Below are positions 1 through 8,285 of a stretch of 24,681 nucleotides of DNA, piece by piece; within the stretch, counting starts at the first letter, position 1, and each line of letters starts with the position of its first letter. Made by a program: the position numbers and the translations under genes. Source of the DNA: an uncultured Clostridia bacterium. Its GTDB lineage: Bacteria > Bacillota > Clostridia > Christensenellales > Aristaeellaceae. The stretch is from NCBI GenBank assembly GCA_946496415.1, contig CAMMGP010000001.1, forward strand, positions 1 through 24,681, read 5' to 3'. A model generated the notes under the pieces. That model was not told the DNA's origin, ran no database searches, and saw only the letters and a list, made by a program, of their open reading frames with translations.

Positions 1-2
1 TG

Positions 3-119
3 ATGGGCATCGACTCCTGCGGCATGATCATCAGCGCCATCCACCACGAGGAAGGCCAGGAGCGCCTGAACCTCCTGATGGTGGACGACCACATCCCCGC
101 CGGCGCGAAACTTTACTAA
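3..119 (+). CDS. metG: C-terminal end of methionyl-tRNA synthetase-type tRNA-binding domain (partial)
   Basis: The frame is open from the window edge and gives the last 38 residues of a protein whose start lies outside the window. The piece reads MGIDSCGMIISA, then a short charged stretch, then LLMVDDHIPAGAKLY and stop. This is the pattern of the C-terminal EMAP/Trbp111-type tRNA-binding OB-fold found at the end of bacterial methionyl-tRNA synthetase (the 'S-x-GM' turn, then a hydrophobic strand and 'P-x-GA-x-[LV]' at the end). A free-standing tRNA-binding protein or a PheT-like domain is possible, because the catalytic part is not visible. A strong terminator follows about 100 bp downstream, so this gene is transcriptionally separate from the sugar genes. 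Confidence 0.7.
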   Translation: MGIDSCGMIISAIHHEEGQERLNLLMVDDHIPAGAKLY

Positions 120-223
120 AACGAGACGCGCGCATTTTCTGCGCTTGAGAATTTCGGAATTTCTACCGGCCGGCGCCGGAAAATGCGCGGAGCCAGGAAA
201 ATTGCCTATCGTACACAGGAAGC

Positions 224-258
224 GGGCAGCCCCAAAGGAAAAGGGGCTGCCCATTTTT
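224..258 (+). terminator. Rho-independent terminator after the metG-type gene
   Basis: A perfect 10-bp stem is formed by GGGCAGCCCC (224-233) and GGGGCTGCCC (243-252), with a 9-nt A/G-rich loop, followed by ATTTTT. It lies 105 bp after the stop codon at 119, with no other gene between. Confidence 0.9.
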
Positions 259-679
259 CATTGCCGCATTCAAGGTTCGCGTAAGAACAGATATCCGTGC
301 GTTTTTTCGGAAATCCGGCCGGGCAAGATGCGCCCGTTTCCGGGCGGAGGCCAGGCAATGCATCATGTGGGAACGGAGGGCGCGCTCGCGGTTGTTCTTC
401 ATTGAAAGAACACCACGTTCGTCAATCTGCGCAGATGCGCATTTAAACGCGGCAAAAGCATGCGCCATGAGGCATACTCTGGAATCTGGAAAAACACCTC
501 TGGCGCCTCCTGCAGCCCCTGACGTCCGCTCCATCTTCTGCTTCCAGAAAATCATGGGCAGTTTCCCGCCCTGTGTGGGCGCCGTTCTGACAGATCGCAA
601 ACAGTTTTTTGCATAATTCTTGACCGCACGGATCCTCCGGTTTTCAAATCAATTTAATCAATCAGCGAATTATACTTAA
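259..679. other. Intergenic region without a supportable gene
   Basis: Together with 120-223 this leaves roughly 520 bp between the metG-type gene and the promoter at 680 without a convincing gene. Short ORFs on both strands (the longest on the minus strand, 163-600) run across the terminator, have no ribosome site and resemble no family I know. A small hairpin is visible at 331-346 (CGCCCG, loop TTTC, CGGGCG) and an AT-rich block precedes the promoter. Near 648-662 the hexamer ATCAAT occurs twice, 9 bp apart; this could be a regulator site but is too weak to call. Confidence 0.5.
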
Positions 680-708
680 TTGACGGGAGCAAAATAAATA
701 TGTAGGAT
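680..708 (+). promoter_or_regulatory. Sigma-A-type promoter of the sensor operon
   Basis: The -35 box is TTGACG (680-685) and the -10 box TAGGAT (703-708), with a 17-bp spacer. The predicted transcript starts near 715, about 30 nt before the ATG at 747 and its GGAGG ribosome site. This argues against the upstream in-frame start near 714. Confidence 0.7.
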
Positions 709-746
709 AAAAATTGGGATGGTATACCGATCAGCGGAGGGGTCCT

Positions 747-1685
747 ATGAAGAAAAAATGCATGACGGTCTTAACGGTGCTGTTGCTGCTGAATACGGCC
801 ATGGCGCAGACGCGCGTTGCGATTTCCATGAACGATCTTTCCACAGCGCGCACGGTGGCCGTGGCGTCCGATGTGATGGCCGAATTGCAGGCCGAAGGCT
901 TTGAGGTGGAGATCCGAGACGCGGGTATGAGTCTTTCGCAACAGACGGAGGATATTCGGGAACTTGCCGCCGCGGGGCCGGAATATCTGATTATCGCGCC
1001 GGCAAGGTCGATTGGGCTGCGCGATGTCATTCAAGACGTCGCTGCGCAGGGGATCAAGGTTATTATGATCGACCGCCAGACCACCGACGCGCGCGCCACG
1101 GATGTGCTTGCCAACCTCTGCATGGACGCGGAGTGGGCAGGACGGCAATGCGCGCAAATTTTGGCGGAGTATTTTGACGGCCGCGACGCGAAGGTGCTCG
1201 AGTTTCAAGGAGAGGCCGCTTCCTGGAGCACTTATTATTTTACAAAGGGCTTTCGGGACGCCCTGTGCGCCTATGAGAACATGCAGATCTGCGCGGTGTT
1301 GTATGGCGAAGACGACCGCCAGGTATCGCAACAGGAGTTGCTCAAATATATCGAGGAATCCGAAGTGGCGGGAGAGGGAAGGGGTTTCGACGCGATATTC
1401 GGCCACGGGGACGAGGAAGCGCTGGGCGTGATCAACGCCTATCTGTCCATACGCGGTATGGAAGGCGAACGGGCGCCGATCGTGTGCATCGGCGGAGAAG
1501 ACGACACCATAAGCGCGCTGGCGGCGGGGCAGATGTTGGCGTGCGTTTGTATGCCGACGGAATATGGCAGCCTTGTCGTGGAAACGATCCGGCGGGACAT
1601 GGCCGGCGAGGCGGTGGAGCGCGAAGTGCTGTTGCGCGGCGAAGTGATCACGGCGCGGGAAGCCGCGGATATGCGGGGATATTGA
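747..1685 (+). CDS. Periplasmic sugar-binding protein, probable sensor component
   Basis: A 312-aa ribose/xylose-type binding protein (Peripla_BP_4 fold). A signal peptide with an n-region MKKKC, a Leu-rich core and an AMA|Q type I cleavage site ends near residue 20; no lipobox is present. The mature part has the alternating strand pattern of the family, with a YLIIAPA strand, an IDRQ motif near residue 100 that resembles the hinge region of xylose/ribose binders, and a second lobe containing FGHGDEEALG. The ATG at 747 is chosen because GGAGG lies 6 nt upstream and the promoter would place the mRNA start near 715. The gene is followed after 1 bp by a YesM-type sensor kinase, while a second binding protein sits with the ABC transporter. 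I infer that this copy presents bound sugar to the kinase (XylFII role in the clostridial XylFII-LytS-YesN system) rather than feeding a transporter. The ligand is unknown. Confidence 0.85.
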   Translation: MKKKCMTVLTVLLLLNTAMAQTRVAISMNDLSTARTVAVASDVMAELQAEGFEVEIRDAGMSLSQQTEDIRELAAAGPEYLIIAPARSIGLRDVIQDVAAQGIKVIMIDRQTTDARATDVLANLCMDAEWAGRQCAQILAEYFDGRDAKVLEFQGEAASWSTYYFTKGFRDALCAYENMQICAVLYGEDDRQVSQQELLKYIEESEVAGEGRGFDAIFGHGDEEALGVINAYLSIRGMEGERAPIVCIGGEDDTISALAAGQMLACVCMPTEYGSLVVETIRRDMAGEAVEREVLLRGEVITAREAADMRGY

Positions 1686-1686
1686 C

Positions 1687-3525
1687 ATGAATGGGCGGCG
1701 TGTATCGATCCAGGAACGGCTCAAGCGCTACTTTTCGCTGATGTCCGTGATCCCGGCGCTGATCCTCTCCATCGCCATGACGGCCTATGTGACGTTCAAC
1801 GTCTATAATCGCAGCCGCGAGATGCTTTCTGGCAATGTCGAGCGGGCGCAGGCGGAGTTGAATCAGCTGTTGGAGGAAGCCTATCAGGTCGGCAGATCGG
1901 TAGAGGAAGATGGCGAGATCAGAAACGCGCTGGAGGAAACTTATGCCTCCGAACAGGAAAGGCGCATGGCGGAACTCACCGTCAACAACGAACTGAGCTA
2001 CATTTCGCGCTATTTCGACGCGCGCATTGAAGTGTACATCATCGCGGAAAACGGTATGCTGGTCAAAAACGGTCGCTTTTCGTTTCTTGACGAAGATTTC
2101 CGGCAAAACGACTGGTATCAGGCGGTGATGCAGGACAACGAGGCCACGTGGTTCCCGCTCAGCGTCTATTCCCGCGTGGTGCGCAGCGTGGAGGGCAGCT
2201 ACGCGACGTTGGGCATTCCCTTGCGCACCAAGGGAGACGCGCGCAAATTGGGCGTGTTGCTGGTGGAGGTGCAGGTGGCGGACGTGCTGCGCGATATGGA
2301 GCGCAGCGGCAGTCATTTTTATATCATCGCGCCGGATCTGGAAATGCGCATCGTAGACGAGCGCGTGGAGCAATACGAAAACGACGTGATCACACTGCTG
2401 GACGACCGCGATATACAGACGCTCTATCGGGAAGACGACAAACCGAATTACGTGGAGAACACGGTTGGAAGTATCACCTACTGGCGGGAGGATTTTGAGC
2501 CGGTCGCGCTGCGCAATGCCGGTGGTTACGTGTTGTCTTATGCCGTGGTGGATACGAATCAGTGGATACTGGTAAACTGCGTGTCGTATATGGAGTTATA
2601 CGGAGTGCCGATCCTTGTGTGCGGCCTGTCCCTGTTGGGGATCGCGCTGCTGACGGTGATCATGCTGTGGGCGTCGGATCGCACGGCGCACGCGGTCACC
2701 AATCCCATCAAGCGGCTCAACGAATCGGTACACATGGTCGGCGACGGCAATTTTGATCTTGACATCCGCAAGACGCACGATGACGAGATCGGCGATCTGT
2801 CGGATCAATTCGCCCGCATGGTACGCAAGATCCGGGAACTCATGGCGCGCGTCATCGAGGAGCAGCGCATCCAGCGCAAATATGAGTTGCTGCTTTTGCA
2901 GGCGCAGATCAACCCTCATTTTCTGTACAATTCTCTCGACTCCATCGTTTGGCTGGTGCGCATGCGCAAAAACGACGATGCGGAGATCATGCTCTCCGCG
3001 CTTACGCAGTTTTTCAAGACCGGTTTAAACAGGGGCAACGACACCCTGTCCCTGGCGCAGGAGATCAGAAATGTGCAGAGTTACATGACGATACAGACCT
3101 ATCGCTATCGCTCGAAATTGTCCTTTGAAACGGATCTGGATGAGCGCGCGATGGATCTGGAGGTGCCCAAGCTGATCTTGCAGCCGTTGGTGGAAAACGC
3201 CATTTATCATGGCGTCAAGGAAAAGGACGGCCCGGGAAAGGTCGCGTTGCGCTGCCGCGAGGAAGCGGGGCAGGTGGTCATCGAGATCAGCGACGACGGT
3301 CCGGGCATGGACGCCTGTCAGTTGGAGCGGCTGAACGCGCAGCTTCGCGATGACGACGTGCGCAGCAGAAGCAGTTATGGCATTTTGAACGTGCAGGAAC
3401 GCCTGCGCCTGTTCTTTCATGAGAACTGCGTCATGACGATCAAAAGCACGCAAAATGTCGGGACTTGCGTGACCATACGGATTCGCGTGGAGGGAGAGCG
3501 CAATGCTGAACCTGATAATCGTTGA
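1687..3525 (+). CDS. YesM/LytS-type sensor histidine kinase
   Basis: A 612-aa membrane kinase. TM1 spans about residues 17-38, an extracytoplasmic sensing region runs from about 40 to 300, and TM2 covers about 305-328, followed by a HAMP domain (about 330-385) containing the conserved P-I-x-x-L-N. The His_kinase/YesM domain has the diagnostic INPHFLYNSLDSI with the phosphorylatable His411. The ATPase domain has the N box LVENAIYHG (Asn504), the G1 box SDDGPGMD (about 535-542) and YGILNVQERL. It starts 1 bp after the stop of the binding-protein gene, with GGGGA upstream, and its 3' end overlaps the response regulator by 23 bp, so the three are co-translated. It most likely reads sugar-bound protein from the preceding gene and phosphorylates the next one. 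Confidence 0.93.
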   Translation: MNGRRVSIQERLKRYFSLMSVIPALILSIAMTAYVTFNVYNRSREMLSGNVERAQAELNQLLEEAYQVGRSVEEDGEIRNALEETYASEQERRMAELTVNNELSYISRYFDARIEVYIIAENGMLVKNGRFSFLDEDFRQNDWYQAVMQDNEATWFPLSVYSRVVRSVEGSYATLGIPLRTKGDARKLGVLLVEVQVADVLRDMERSGSHFYIIAPDLEMRIVDERVEQYENDVITLLDDRDIQTLYREDDKPNYVENTVGSITYWREDFEPVALRNAGGYVLSYAVVDTNQWILVNCVSYMELYGVPILVCGLSLLGIALLTVIMLWASDRTAHAVTNPIKRLNESVHMVGDGNFDLDIRKTHDDEIGDLSDQFARMVRKIRELMARVIEEQRIQRKYELLLLQAQINPHFLYNSLDSIVWLVRMRKNDDAEIMLSALTQFFKTGLNRGNDTLSLAQEIRNVQSYMTIQTYRYRSKLSFETDLDERAMDLEVPKLILQPLVENAIYHGVKEKDGPGKVALRCREEAGQVVIEISDDGPGMDACQLERLNAQLRDDDVRSRSSYGILNVQERLRLFFHENCVMTIKSTQNVGTCVTIRIRVEGERNAEPDNR

Positions 3526-4621
3526 CGACGACGAGACGTTGTTGGAGGGCCTGAGCACGGCGGTGGATTGGGAAGCGCTGGGCTATCGCGTAAGCGGCAC
3601 GGCCAGAAACGGCAAGGAGGCGTTGCAGGTTCTTGAGACGCGTTCCTGCGATGTGCTTCTGACGGATATACGCATGGGGCAAATGGACGGATTGCGCCTG
3701 ACGGAGGAGATCTCCAAGCGCTTTGCGGACGTGCGCGTGGTGATCATGAGCGCTTACGACGACTTCCGCTACGCGCAACAGGCCATCCGCCTGGGAGTGG
3801 ACGATTATCTGCTCAAGCCCATCGACATAAAGCAACTGCACGCTGTTATGAACAAGCTGTCGCAGACGATCCAGGCGCGGCGCCTCCAGGAGCAGCGTTA
3901 TCACGCCCTAAAGCAGCGCGTTGAGGAGTTGGGCGATCAGGCGACGGAGAAATACGCGCGCACCAGCGGCGCGTTGAACGTTGGGCTGTGCGAATACCTG
4001 TGCAAGGCGGTTCTGCTGGGCAACGCGGAATCCGTGCAGAAGAACATGCTTCGCCTGCGCGAGCACGTGCAAAGCGCGGGCGACGGTTCGTTTCTGTTCA
4101 CCGTTTCGGCCATCAACCTCTTGGCGGTGCGCTTGGAGGCCAGCGGAGAGTTGACGGAGAAACAGGCAAAGAGGCTTCAAGCGTCGCGACGCGCGGCGCT
4201 GCTGTGCGGCCGCTCCGAAGAGGCGCTGGATGGCGTTTGTGCGCTGCTGGAGGCGATCACCGAGGAAAAGGCCGCCGAGGCGGGCGACATATCGAGCATC
4301 ATACTGCGCGCCCGCGCCTATGTGGACGCGCACTTTGGCGAGTCCGCGCTCCGCATCCGGGAGGTGGCAGCGCACGTGGGCCTGAGCGCCAGCTATTTCA
4401 GTACGATGTTCGCCAAGCATGTGGGCGAGAGTTTTTCTGATTATCTGACGGGCGTGAGGATGCGCGAAGCGCAGCTGCTGCTCAGCAATACCAGCCTGCG
4501 CACCTATGAGATCGCCGCGCGCGTGGGCTACGACAATCCGGCGTACTTCAGCACGCTCTTTAAAAAATACACGGGAATGACGATCTCTCAGTACCGAAAG
4601 GCTTTTCAAAATGGCTACTAA
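3503..4621 (+). CDS. AraC-type response regulator (YesN family)
   Basis: A 372-aa cytoplasmic transcription factor. The N-terminal receiver domain (about 1-120) has the acidic pocket Asp8-Asp9-Asp10, phosphoacceptor Asp55 in LLTDIRM, Ser83 and the conserved Lys105 in LLKPID. A linker of about 145 residues leads to a C-terminal double helix-turn-helix AraC domain (about 265-372), with LREVAAHVGLS-like and YEIAARVGYDNPAYFSTLFKKY motifs. GGAGGG lies 8 nt before the ATG, inside the end of the kinase gene, and the two genes overlap by 23 bp. It probably activates the transporter promoter at 4659-4687, just downstream of its own stop; a direct repeat at 4639-4660 is a possible site. Confidence 0.94.
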   Translation: MLNLIIVDDDETLLEGLSTAVDWEALGYRVSGTARNGKEALQVLETRSCDVLLTDIRMGQMDGLRLTEEISKRFADVRVVIMSAYDDFRYAQQAIRLGVDDYLLKPIDIKQLHAVMNKLSQTIQARRLQEQRYHALKQRVEELGDQATEKYARTSGALNVGLCEYLCKAVLLGNAESVQKNMLRLREHVQSAGDGSFLFTVSAINLLAVRLEASGELTEKQAKRLQASRRAALLCGRSEEALDGVCALLEAITEEKAAEAGDISSIILRARAYVDAHFGESALRIREVAAHVGLSASYFSTMFAKHVGESFSDYLTGVRMREAQLLLSNTSLRTYEIAARVGYDNPAYFSTLFKKYTGMTISQYRKAFQNGY

Positions 4622-4638
4622 ATAAAATCATAACAATA

Positions 4639-4660
4639 GATGTTGAAATGAGATTGAATT
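4639..4660 (+). promoter_or_regulatory. Candidate YesN-type binding site (direct repeat)
   Basis: Two 11-bp units, GATGTTGAAAT and GAGATTGAATT, follow each other and match at 8 of 11 positions. TTGAA recurs exactly 11 bp apart, so both copies face the same side of the helix. The repeat abuts the -35 box at 4659, the usual place for an AraC-type activator. This is inference from position and spacing only. Confidence 0.35.
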
Positions 4661-4687
4661 GTCGGGCAAAGAGGGGGAATGTATAAT
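4659..4687 (+). promoter_or_regulatory. Promoter of the ribose/xylose-type transporter operon
   Basis: A perfect TATAAT (4682-4687) lies 17 bp downstream of a poor -35 hexamer, TTGTCG (4659-4664). A consensus -10 with a weak -35 is typical of activator-dependent promoters. This fits control by the response regulator that ends at 4621. Confidence 0.7.
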
Positions 4688-4725
4688 AAATTTAGCCAAA
4701 TTAAGTAGAAAGGCGGTTCTTGTTT

Positions 4726-5700
4726 ATGAAGAAGGTACTGGTTTTGTTGTTGGCGCTTTGCCTTATCCTGGGCCTGGCGGGCGGCGCGCTGGCGGAGGAA
4801 GAGATCACCGTCGGCTACACCGTGCAGAGCATGGAGAACGCTTATTTTGTGTCCATCGTGGACGGCATGAAGGCCGCCGCCAAGGATCGCGGCATCAACC
4901 TGATCGTCTCCGACGCGGCTGCGGACGCGTCCAAGCACATCAACCACATTGAGGACTTCATCGCGCAGGGCGTGGATGCCATCATCATCAGCCCCGTGGA
5001 TCAGGAAGCCCCGGTAGATGCGGTGAAGCAGGCGCAGGAAGCCGGCATCCCGGTGATCAGCCTTGACCAGGAAGTCAGCGGCAGCGACGCCGTGTTCTGC
5101 ATCAGCGAGCATGCGTACGGCTATATGGGCGGCCAGATTGCCGGCGAGTGGCTCAATGAGAAGGAAGCCGATGGAACCATCGAAGACGTGCTTTCTGAAA
5201 GCGGCACCATCGAAGTCGTCGTCGTGCGCTATGACATGATCAAGTCCGTCATCGAGCGCGCGCAGGGCCTGAAGGACGGCCTGCTCGAAACCTATACCGG
5301 CGATCATGAGATCGACATCGTCTATGAGCAGAACGCGGCCAACGCGGATGAAGGCTTCAACCTGGCCGAGACGGCGCTGACTGCCAATCCGGACATTTCC
5401 ATCTTCGTGTGCATCAACGACTCCGGCGCTCTGGGCGTTTACGAAGCCTGCCTGCTGCACAAGGAGCACACCCCGGAGAACACCTGCATCGTCGGCCTCG
5501 ACGCGCTGGAGGAGCCGCTGCGCCTGATCTCTGAGGACACCATGTATAAGGGCACGGTCGACATCCAGCCCGCGCAGAAGGGCGCCGAAGTGCTGGACAT
5601 CGTGCTCGACGTTCTGGAGAACGGTCCTATCGAGGAAAAGATCACCTATGAGATGAACCCCGTCACCAAGGCGAATATCGCCGATTACGTGACCGACTGA
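4726..5700 (+). CDS. Ribose/xylose-type ABC transporter substrate-binding protein
   Basis: A 324-aa secreted sugar-binding protein (Peripla_BP_4, RbsB-like). The signal peptide starts MKKVLVLLLALC and ends ALA|E near residue 23. The only Cys lies inside the hydrophobic core with Leu before it, so a lipobox is not formed. Family signs are VGYTVQSMENAYF at the mature start, the strand DAIIISPVDQEAP, ISLDQEV, and FVCINDSGALGVYEA in the second lobe. The ATG at 4726 is preferred over an in-frame TTG at 4720, because AAGGCGG lies about 10 nt from the ATG and only 4 nt from the TTG. It is the first gene of the transporter operon. Three hairpins follow before the ATPase gene, probably keeping this message in excess. 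The ligand is not identifiable from sequence; a pentose or related monosaccharide is likely. Confidence 0.93.
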   Translation: MKKVLVLLLALCLILGLAGGALAEEEITVGYTVQSMENAYFVSIVDGMKAAAKDRGINLIVSDAAADASKHINHIEDFIAQGVDAIIISPVDQEAPVDAVKQAQEAGIPVISLDQEVSGSDAVFCISEHAYGYMGGQIAGEWLNEKEADGTIEDVLSESGTIEVVVVRYDMIKSVIERAQGLKDGLLETYTGDHEIDIVYEQNAANADEGFNLAETALTANPDISIFVCINDSGALGVYEACLLHKEHTPENTCIVGLDALEEPLRLISEDTMYKGTVDIQPAQKGAEVLDIVLDVLENGPIEEKITYEMNPVTKANIADYVTD

Positions 5701-5719
5701 TCCAACAAATCTTAGACAT

Positions 5720-5793
5720 CCGGCAAACGCGGTTTTGCCGGGGAGCAGGGCGGGGGCTGACCCCCGCTCTGCGCGTTCATGAGGCCATGAACG
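5720..5793 (+). terminator. Three consecutive hairpins between binding-protein and ATPase genes
   Basis: Hairpin 1 is CCGGCAAA / TTTGCCGG (5720-5741, 6-nt loop). Hairpin 2 is a 12-bp stem with one G-U pair, GCAGGGCGGGGG / CCCCCGCTCTGC, with loop CTGA (5745-5772). Hairpin 3 is CGTTCATG / CATGAACG with loop AGGC (5774-5793). No U-run follows any of them, so they look like mRNA-protecting or partially terminating structures rather than full terminators. They would give more binding protein than membrane components, as is common in ABC operons. Confidence 0.75.
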
Positions 5794-5823
5794 AACGAGC
5801 ATTCTGAAAGGAAGGGCATGCGT

Positions 5824-7308
5824 ATGGATCAGCCGATTCTCGAATTGCGCTCCATTACCAAGAAATACCCGGGTGTCGTCGCCCTGGACGATGTTTCGTT
5901 GAGTTTTTATCGCGGCGAGGTGCACGCCATCGTCGGAGAGAACGGCGCCGGCAAGTCTACGTTTATCAAGGTGATCACCGGCGCCATCCAGCCCACCAAG
6001 GGAGAGATATGGTTCGAGGGCAAAAAGCTTGAAAACAACAATCCGCAAAAGGCTCTGGAAATGGGCATATCCGCGATCTATCAGGAATTGAACCTCCTCA
6101 AGGATCTGACGGTGGCGGAAAACATTTTTTACAACCGCTATATCTACAAACACGGCCTGATTGATTATCGGGCCATCGAGGAAGAATCCCACAAGGTGCT
6201 TGAGCGATTGGGCGTCAAAATCGATCCCAAAACGCTGGTCAAGAATCTGTCAGTGGGCTATCAGCAGTTGGTCGAGATCGCGAAGTCGCTTTCGCGCACT
6301 GTGAAAGTCCTGATTTTGGATGAGCCCAGCGCGCCGCTGACCAACAATGAACTGAAATACCTCTTTGACATCGTGGAGGCCATGCGCAAGGAGAACATGG
6401 CGATCATCTACATCTCCCATCGCCTGGAGGAAGTGTTCCGCCTGTGCGACAAGGTATCCGTATTCCGCGATGGACATTATATTCAGACGATGCACGTCAA
6501 GGATACGAACAAGACCGAACTGATTCGCCTGATGGTCAATCGCGAACTTAATGAATCCTTCCCGGCGCTGCATACGTCCCGCGGCGAAAAAGTTCTGGAG
6601 GTAAAGAACCTTTCTACGAGTCTCCTAAAGGATATAAGTTTTTCCGCGTATCGGGGCGAACGTCTCGGCTTTGCGGGCCTGGTAGGCGCAGGACGCACGG
6701 AGACGGCGCGTGCGGTGTTCGGCGCGGACAAAATCAAATCCGGCGAGATCCTGATTGACGGCAAGCGCATGAAGATCGATTCTCCGTCAGACGCGATTAA
6801 ATGCGGCATAGTCTATCTCTCAGAGGATCGCAAACAGTTGGGGCTGTTTTTGAACATGTCCATCGCGGACAATATACTCTTTTCCTATCTGCCCAAGCTG
6901 CGCAACAAGTTCGGCATCATCAGCAAGGGAAAGGCCTCAAGCGTTTGCGATGCGCAGATTCAGAATCTGGCGATCAAAACGCCGTCGGCGCAGCAGCTGG
7001 TGCGCAATCTGTCCGGCGGCAACCAGCAGAAGGTCGTCCTGGCCAAATGGATGCTGATGAATTGCGACGTCATCTTTTTTGACGAGCCGACCCGAGGCAT
7101 CGACGTGGGCGCAAAGCAGGAGATATACAAGCTGATGAACCAACTCGCGGAAGAGGGCAAGGCTGTTGTCATGATCTCTTCGGAGATGCAGGAATTGCTG
7201 GGCATGTCCGATCGAATCATCGTCATGCACGAGGGAAAGATCGTCGGCGAGTTGAGCCATGAACAGGCCACGCAGGAAGAAGTTCTTAGACTTGCATCGG
7301 GGGTGTAG
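5824..7308 (+). CDS. Sugar ABC transporter ATP-binding protein, double domain (RbsA/XylG/MglA family)
   Basis: A roughly 494-aa tandem ATPase, the normal length for CUT2 sugar transporters. Domain 1 has Walker A GENGAGKST (about 38-46), a degenerate signature LSVGYQQ, Walker B LILDEPSAPL and the switch His in ISHR. Domain 2 has the usual degenerate Walker A GLVGAGRTE, a canonical LSGGNQQK signature and Walker B FFDEPTRGID. It sits on the inner membrane face and powers the permease encoded next. An ATG at 5818 is also in frame, but GGAAGG (5810-5815) is 2 nt from it and 8 nt from the ATG at 5824, so the latter is preferred. Three hairpins separate it from the binding-protein gene; the permease starts 5 bp after its stop. 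Confidence 0.95.
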   Translation: MDQPILELRSITKKYPGVVALDDVSLSFYRGEVHAIVGENGAGKSTFIKVITGAIQPTKGEIWFEGKKLENNNPQKALEMGISAIYQELNLLKDLTVAENIFYNRYIYKHGLIDYRAIEEESHKVLERLGVKIDPKTLVKNLSVGYQQLVEIAKSLSRTVKVLILDEPSAPLTNNELKYLFDIVEAMRKENMAIIYISHRLEEVFRLCDKVSVFRDGHYIQTMHVKDTNKTELIRLMVNRELNESFPALHTSRGEKVLEVKNLSTSLLKDISFSAYRGERLGFAGLVGAGRTETARAVFGADKIKSGEILIDGKRMKIDSPSDAIKCGIVYLSEDRKQLGLFLNMSIADNILFSYLPKLRNKFGIISKGKASSVCDAQIQNLAIKTPSAQQLVRNLSGGNQQKVVLAKWMLMNCDVIFFDEPTRGIDVGAKQEIYKLMNQLAEEGKAVVMISSEMQELLGMSDRIIVMHEGKIVGELSHEQATQEEVLRLASGV

Positions 7309-7313
7309 CAACT

Positions 7314-8273
7314 ATGCAGAAGAAAATGACCGGGAAACGGAACATTCAATGGAATGACATGGGCATTATCCTTACGCTGGTCGCGATGATCGTGATCTTC
7401 TCGGTGTTCACGAAATCCTTTTTCAGCCTGCGCAACTTTACGAACGTAGCGCGCCAGATCTCCGTAACGGGGATTTGCGCCGTGGGCATGACCATGGTCA
7501 TTCTCACCGGCGGCATCGACCTGTCCATCGGTTCGCTCATCGGCCTGACGTCCGCATTGGCCGCGGTGATGATGAGCAACGGCTGCCCCATCATCCTGGC
7601 GGTGCTGGCGGCGCTGGCGGTGGGCGTGATTGTCGGTTTCTTTAACGCCACATGTATCAACTATCTCTACATTCCGCCGATGATCACGACGCTCGCCATG
7701 ATGATCTCCCTGCGCGGCGCTGTGTATCTGATTACGGGCGGTATGCCCATCTACGGCATCCCGGAGCAGTTTAAGGTGTTGGGCCAGGGCTCCATCGGCG
7801 CGCTGCCCATTTCCACCATCATCATGGTGATCGTGTTCATCTTCGGCTATATTGTATTGGGGCGCACGCCCTTTGGCCGCCATATCTACGGCATCGGCGG
7901 CAGCGCGGAAACGGCGCGCCTTTCCGGCGTGAACGTAAAGCGCGTGCTGTACAAGATGTATATGCTGGTAGGGCTGCTGGGCGCGCTGGCCGGCCTGATC
8001 CTTACCTCCCGCGTCAATAGCGGTCAGCCCAGTTCCGGCGATGGCTATGAAATGGATATCATTACCGCTGTGGTGCTGGGCGGCGTTTCCGTGTCCGGCG
8101 GCGAGGGCAAGCTTGGCAAGGTCATCATCGGCGTCATCTTCATGGGCGTGCTGGCCAATGGCATGATGATGATGAACATAAACGAGTACTGGCAGCGTGT
8201 CGTTAAAGGCCTGGTATTGCTGGCCGCGGTTGCGGTGGATATCCGGGCGAAGAACAAGGCGAAGGCTGTGTAA
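7314..8273 (+). CDS. Sugar ABC transporter permease (RbsC/XylH family)
   Basis: A 319-aa inner-membrane protein with about eight or more hydrophobic helices and the BPD_transp_2 hallmarks: GMTMVILTGGIDLSIGS near residues 58-75 and the cytoplasmic coupling loop GIGGSAETARLSGVNV near 195-210. It forms the channel for the preceding binding protein and ATPase. Only one permease gene is present, consistent with a CUT2 homodimer. GGGGGTG lies 8 nt before the ATG and overlaps the end of the ATPase gene. The next gene begins 12 bp after its stop, so the operon continues into the two metabolic genes. Confidence 0.95.
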   Translation: MQKKMTGKRNIQWNDMGIILTLVAMIVIFSVFTKSFFSLRNFTNVARQISVTGICAVGMTMVILTGGIDLSIGSLIGLTSALAAVMMSNGCPIILAVLAALAVGVIVGFFNATCINYLYIPPMITTLAMMISLRGAVYLITGGMPIYGIPEQFKVLGQGSIGALPISTIIMVIVFIFGYIVLGRTPFGRHIYGIGGSAETARLSGVNVKRVLYKMYMLVGLLGALAGLILTSRVNSGQPSSGDGYEMDIITAVVLGGVSVSGGEGKLGKVIIGVIFMGVLANGMMMMNINEYWQRVVKGLVLLAAVAVDIRAKNKAKAV

Positions 8274-8285
8274 CGGGAGGAAATG

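Noticed and set aside
163..600. A 145-codon minus-strand ORF and overlapping plus-strand ORFs in the first intergenic region
   Set aside because: They cross the terminator at 224-258, lack ribosome sites and show no family resemblance.
4726..4800. Lipoprotein signal in the CUT2 binding protein
   Set aside because: The only Cys (residue 12) lies within the hydrophobic core, is preceded by Leu instead of Gly/Ala/Ser, and a good ALA|E type I site follows.
5720..5793. Full transcription terminator splitting the CUT2 operon
   Set aside because: No U-run follows any of the three stems and no new promoter is visible before 5824, so read-through is expected.
4618..6192. A 524-codon minus-strand ORF antisense to the CUT2 binding-protein gene
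   Set aside because: It crosses a promoter and three hairpins, has low-complexity antisense composition, and the sense frame is an evident binding protein.
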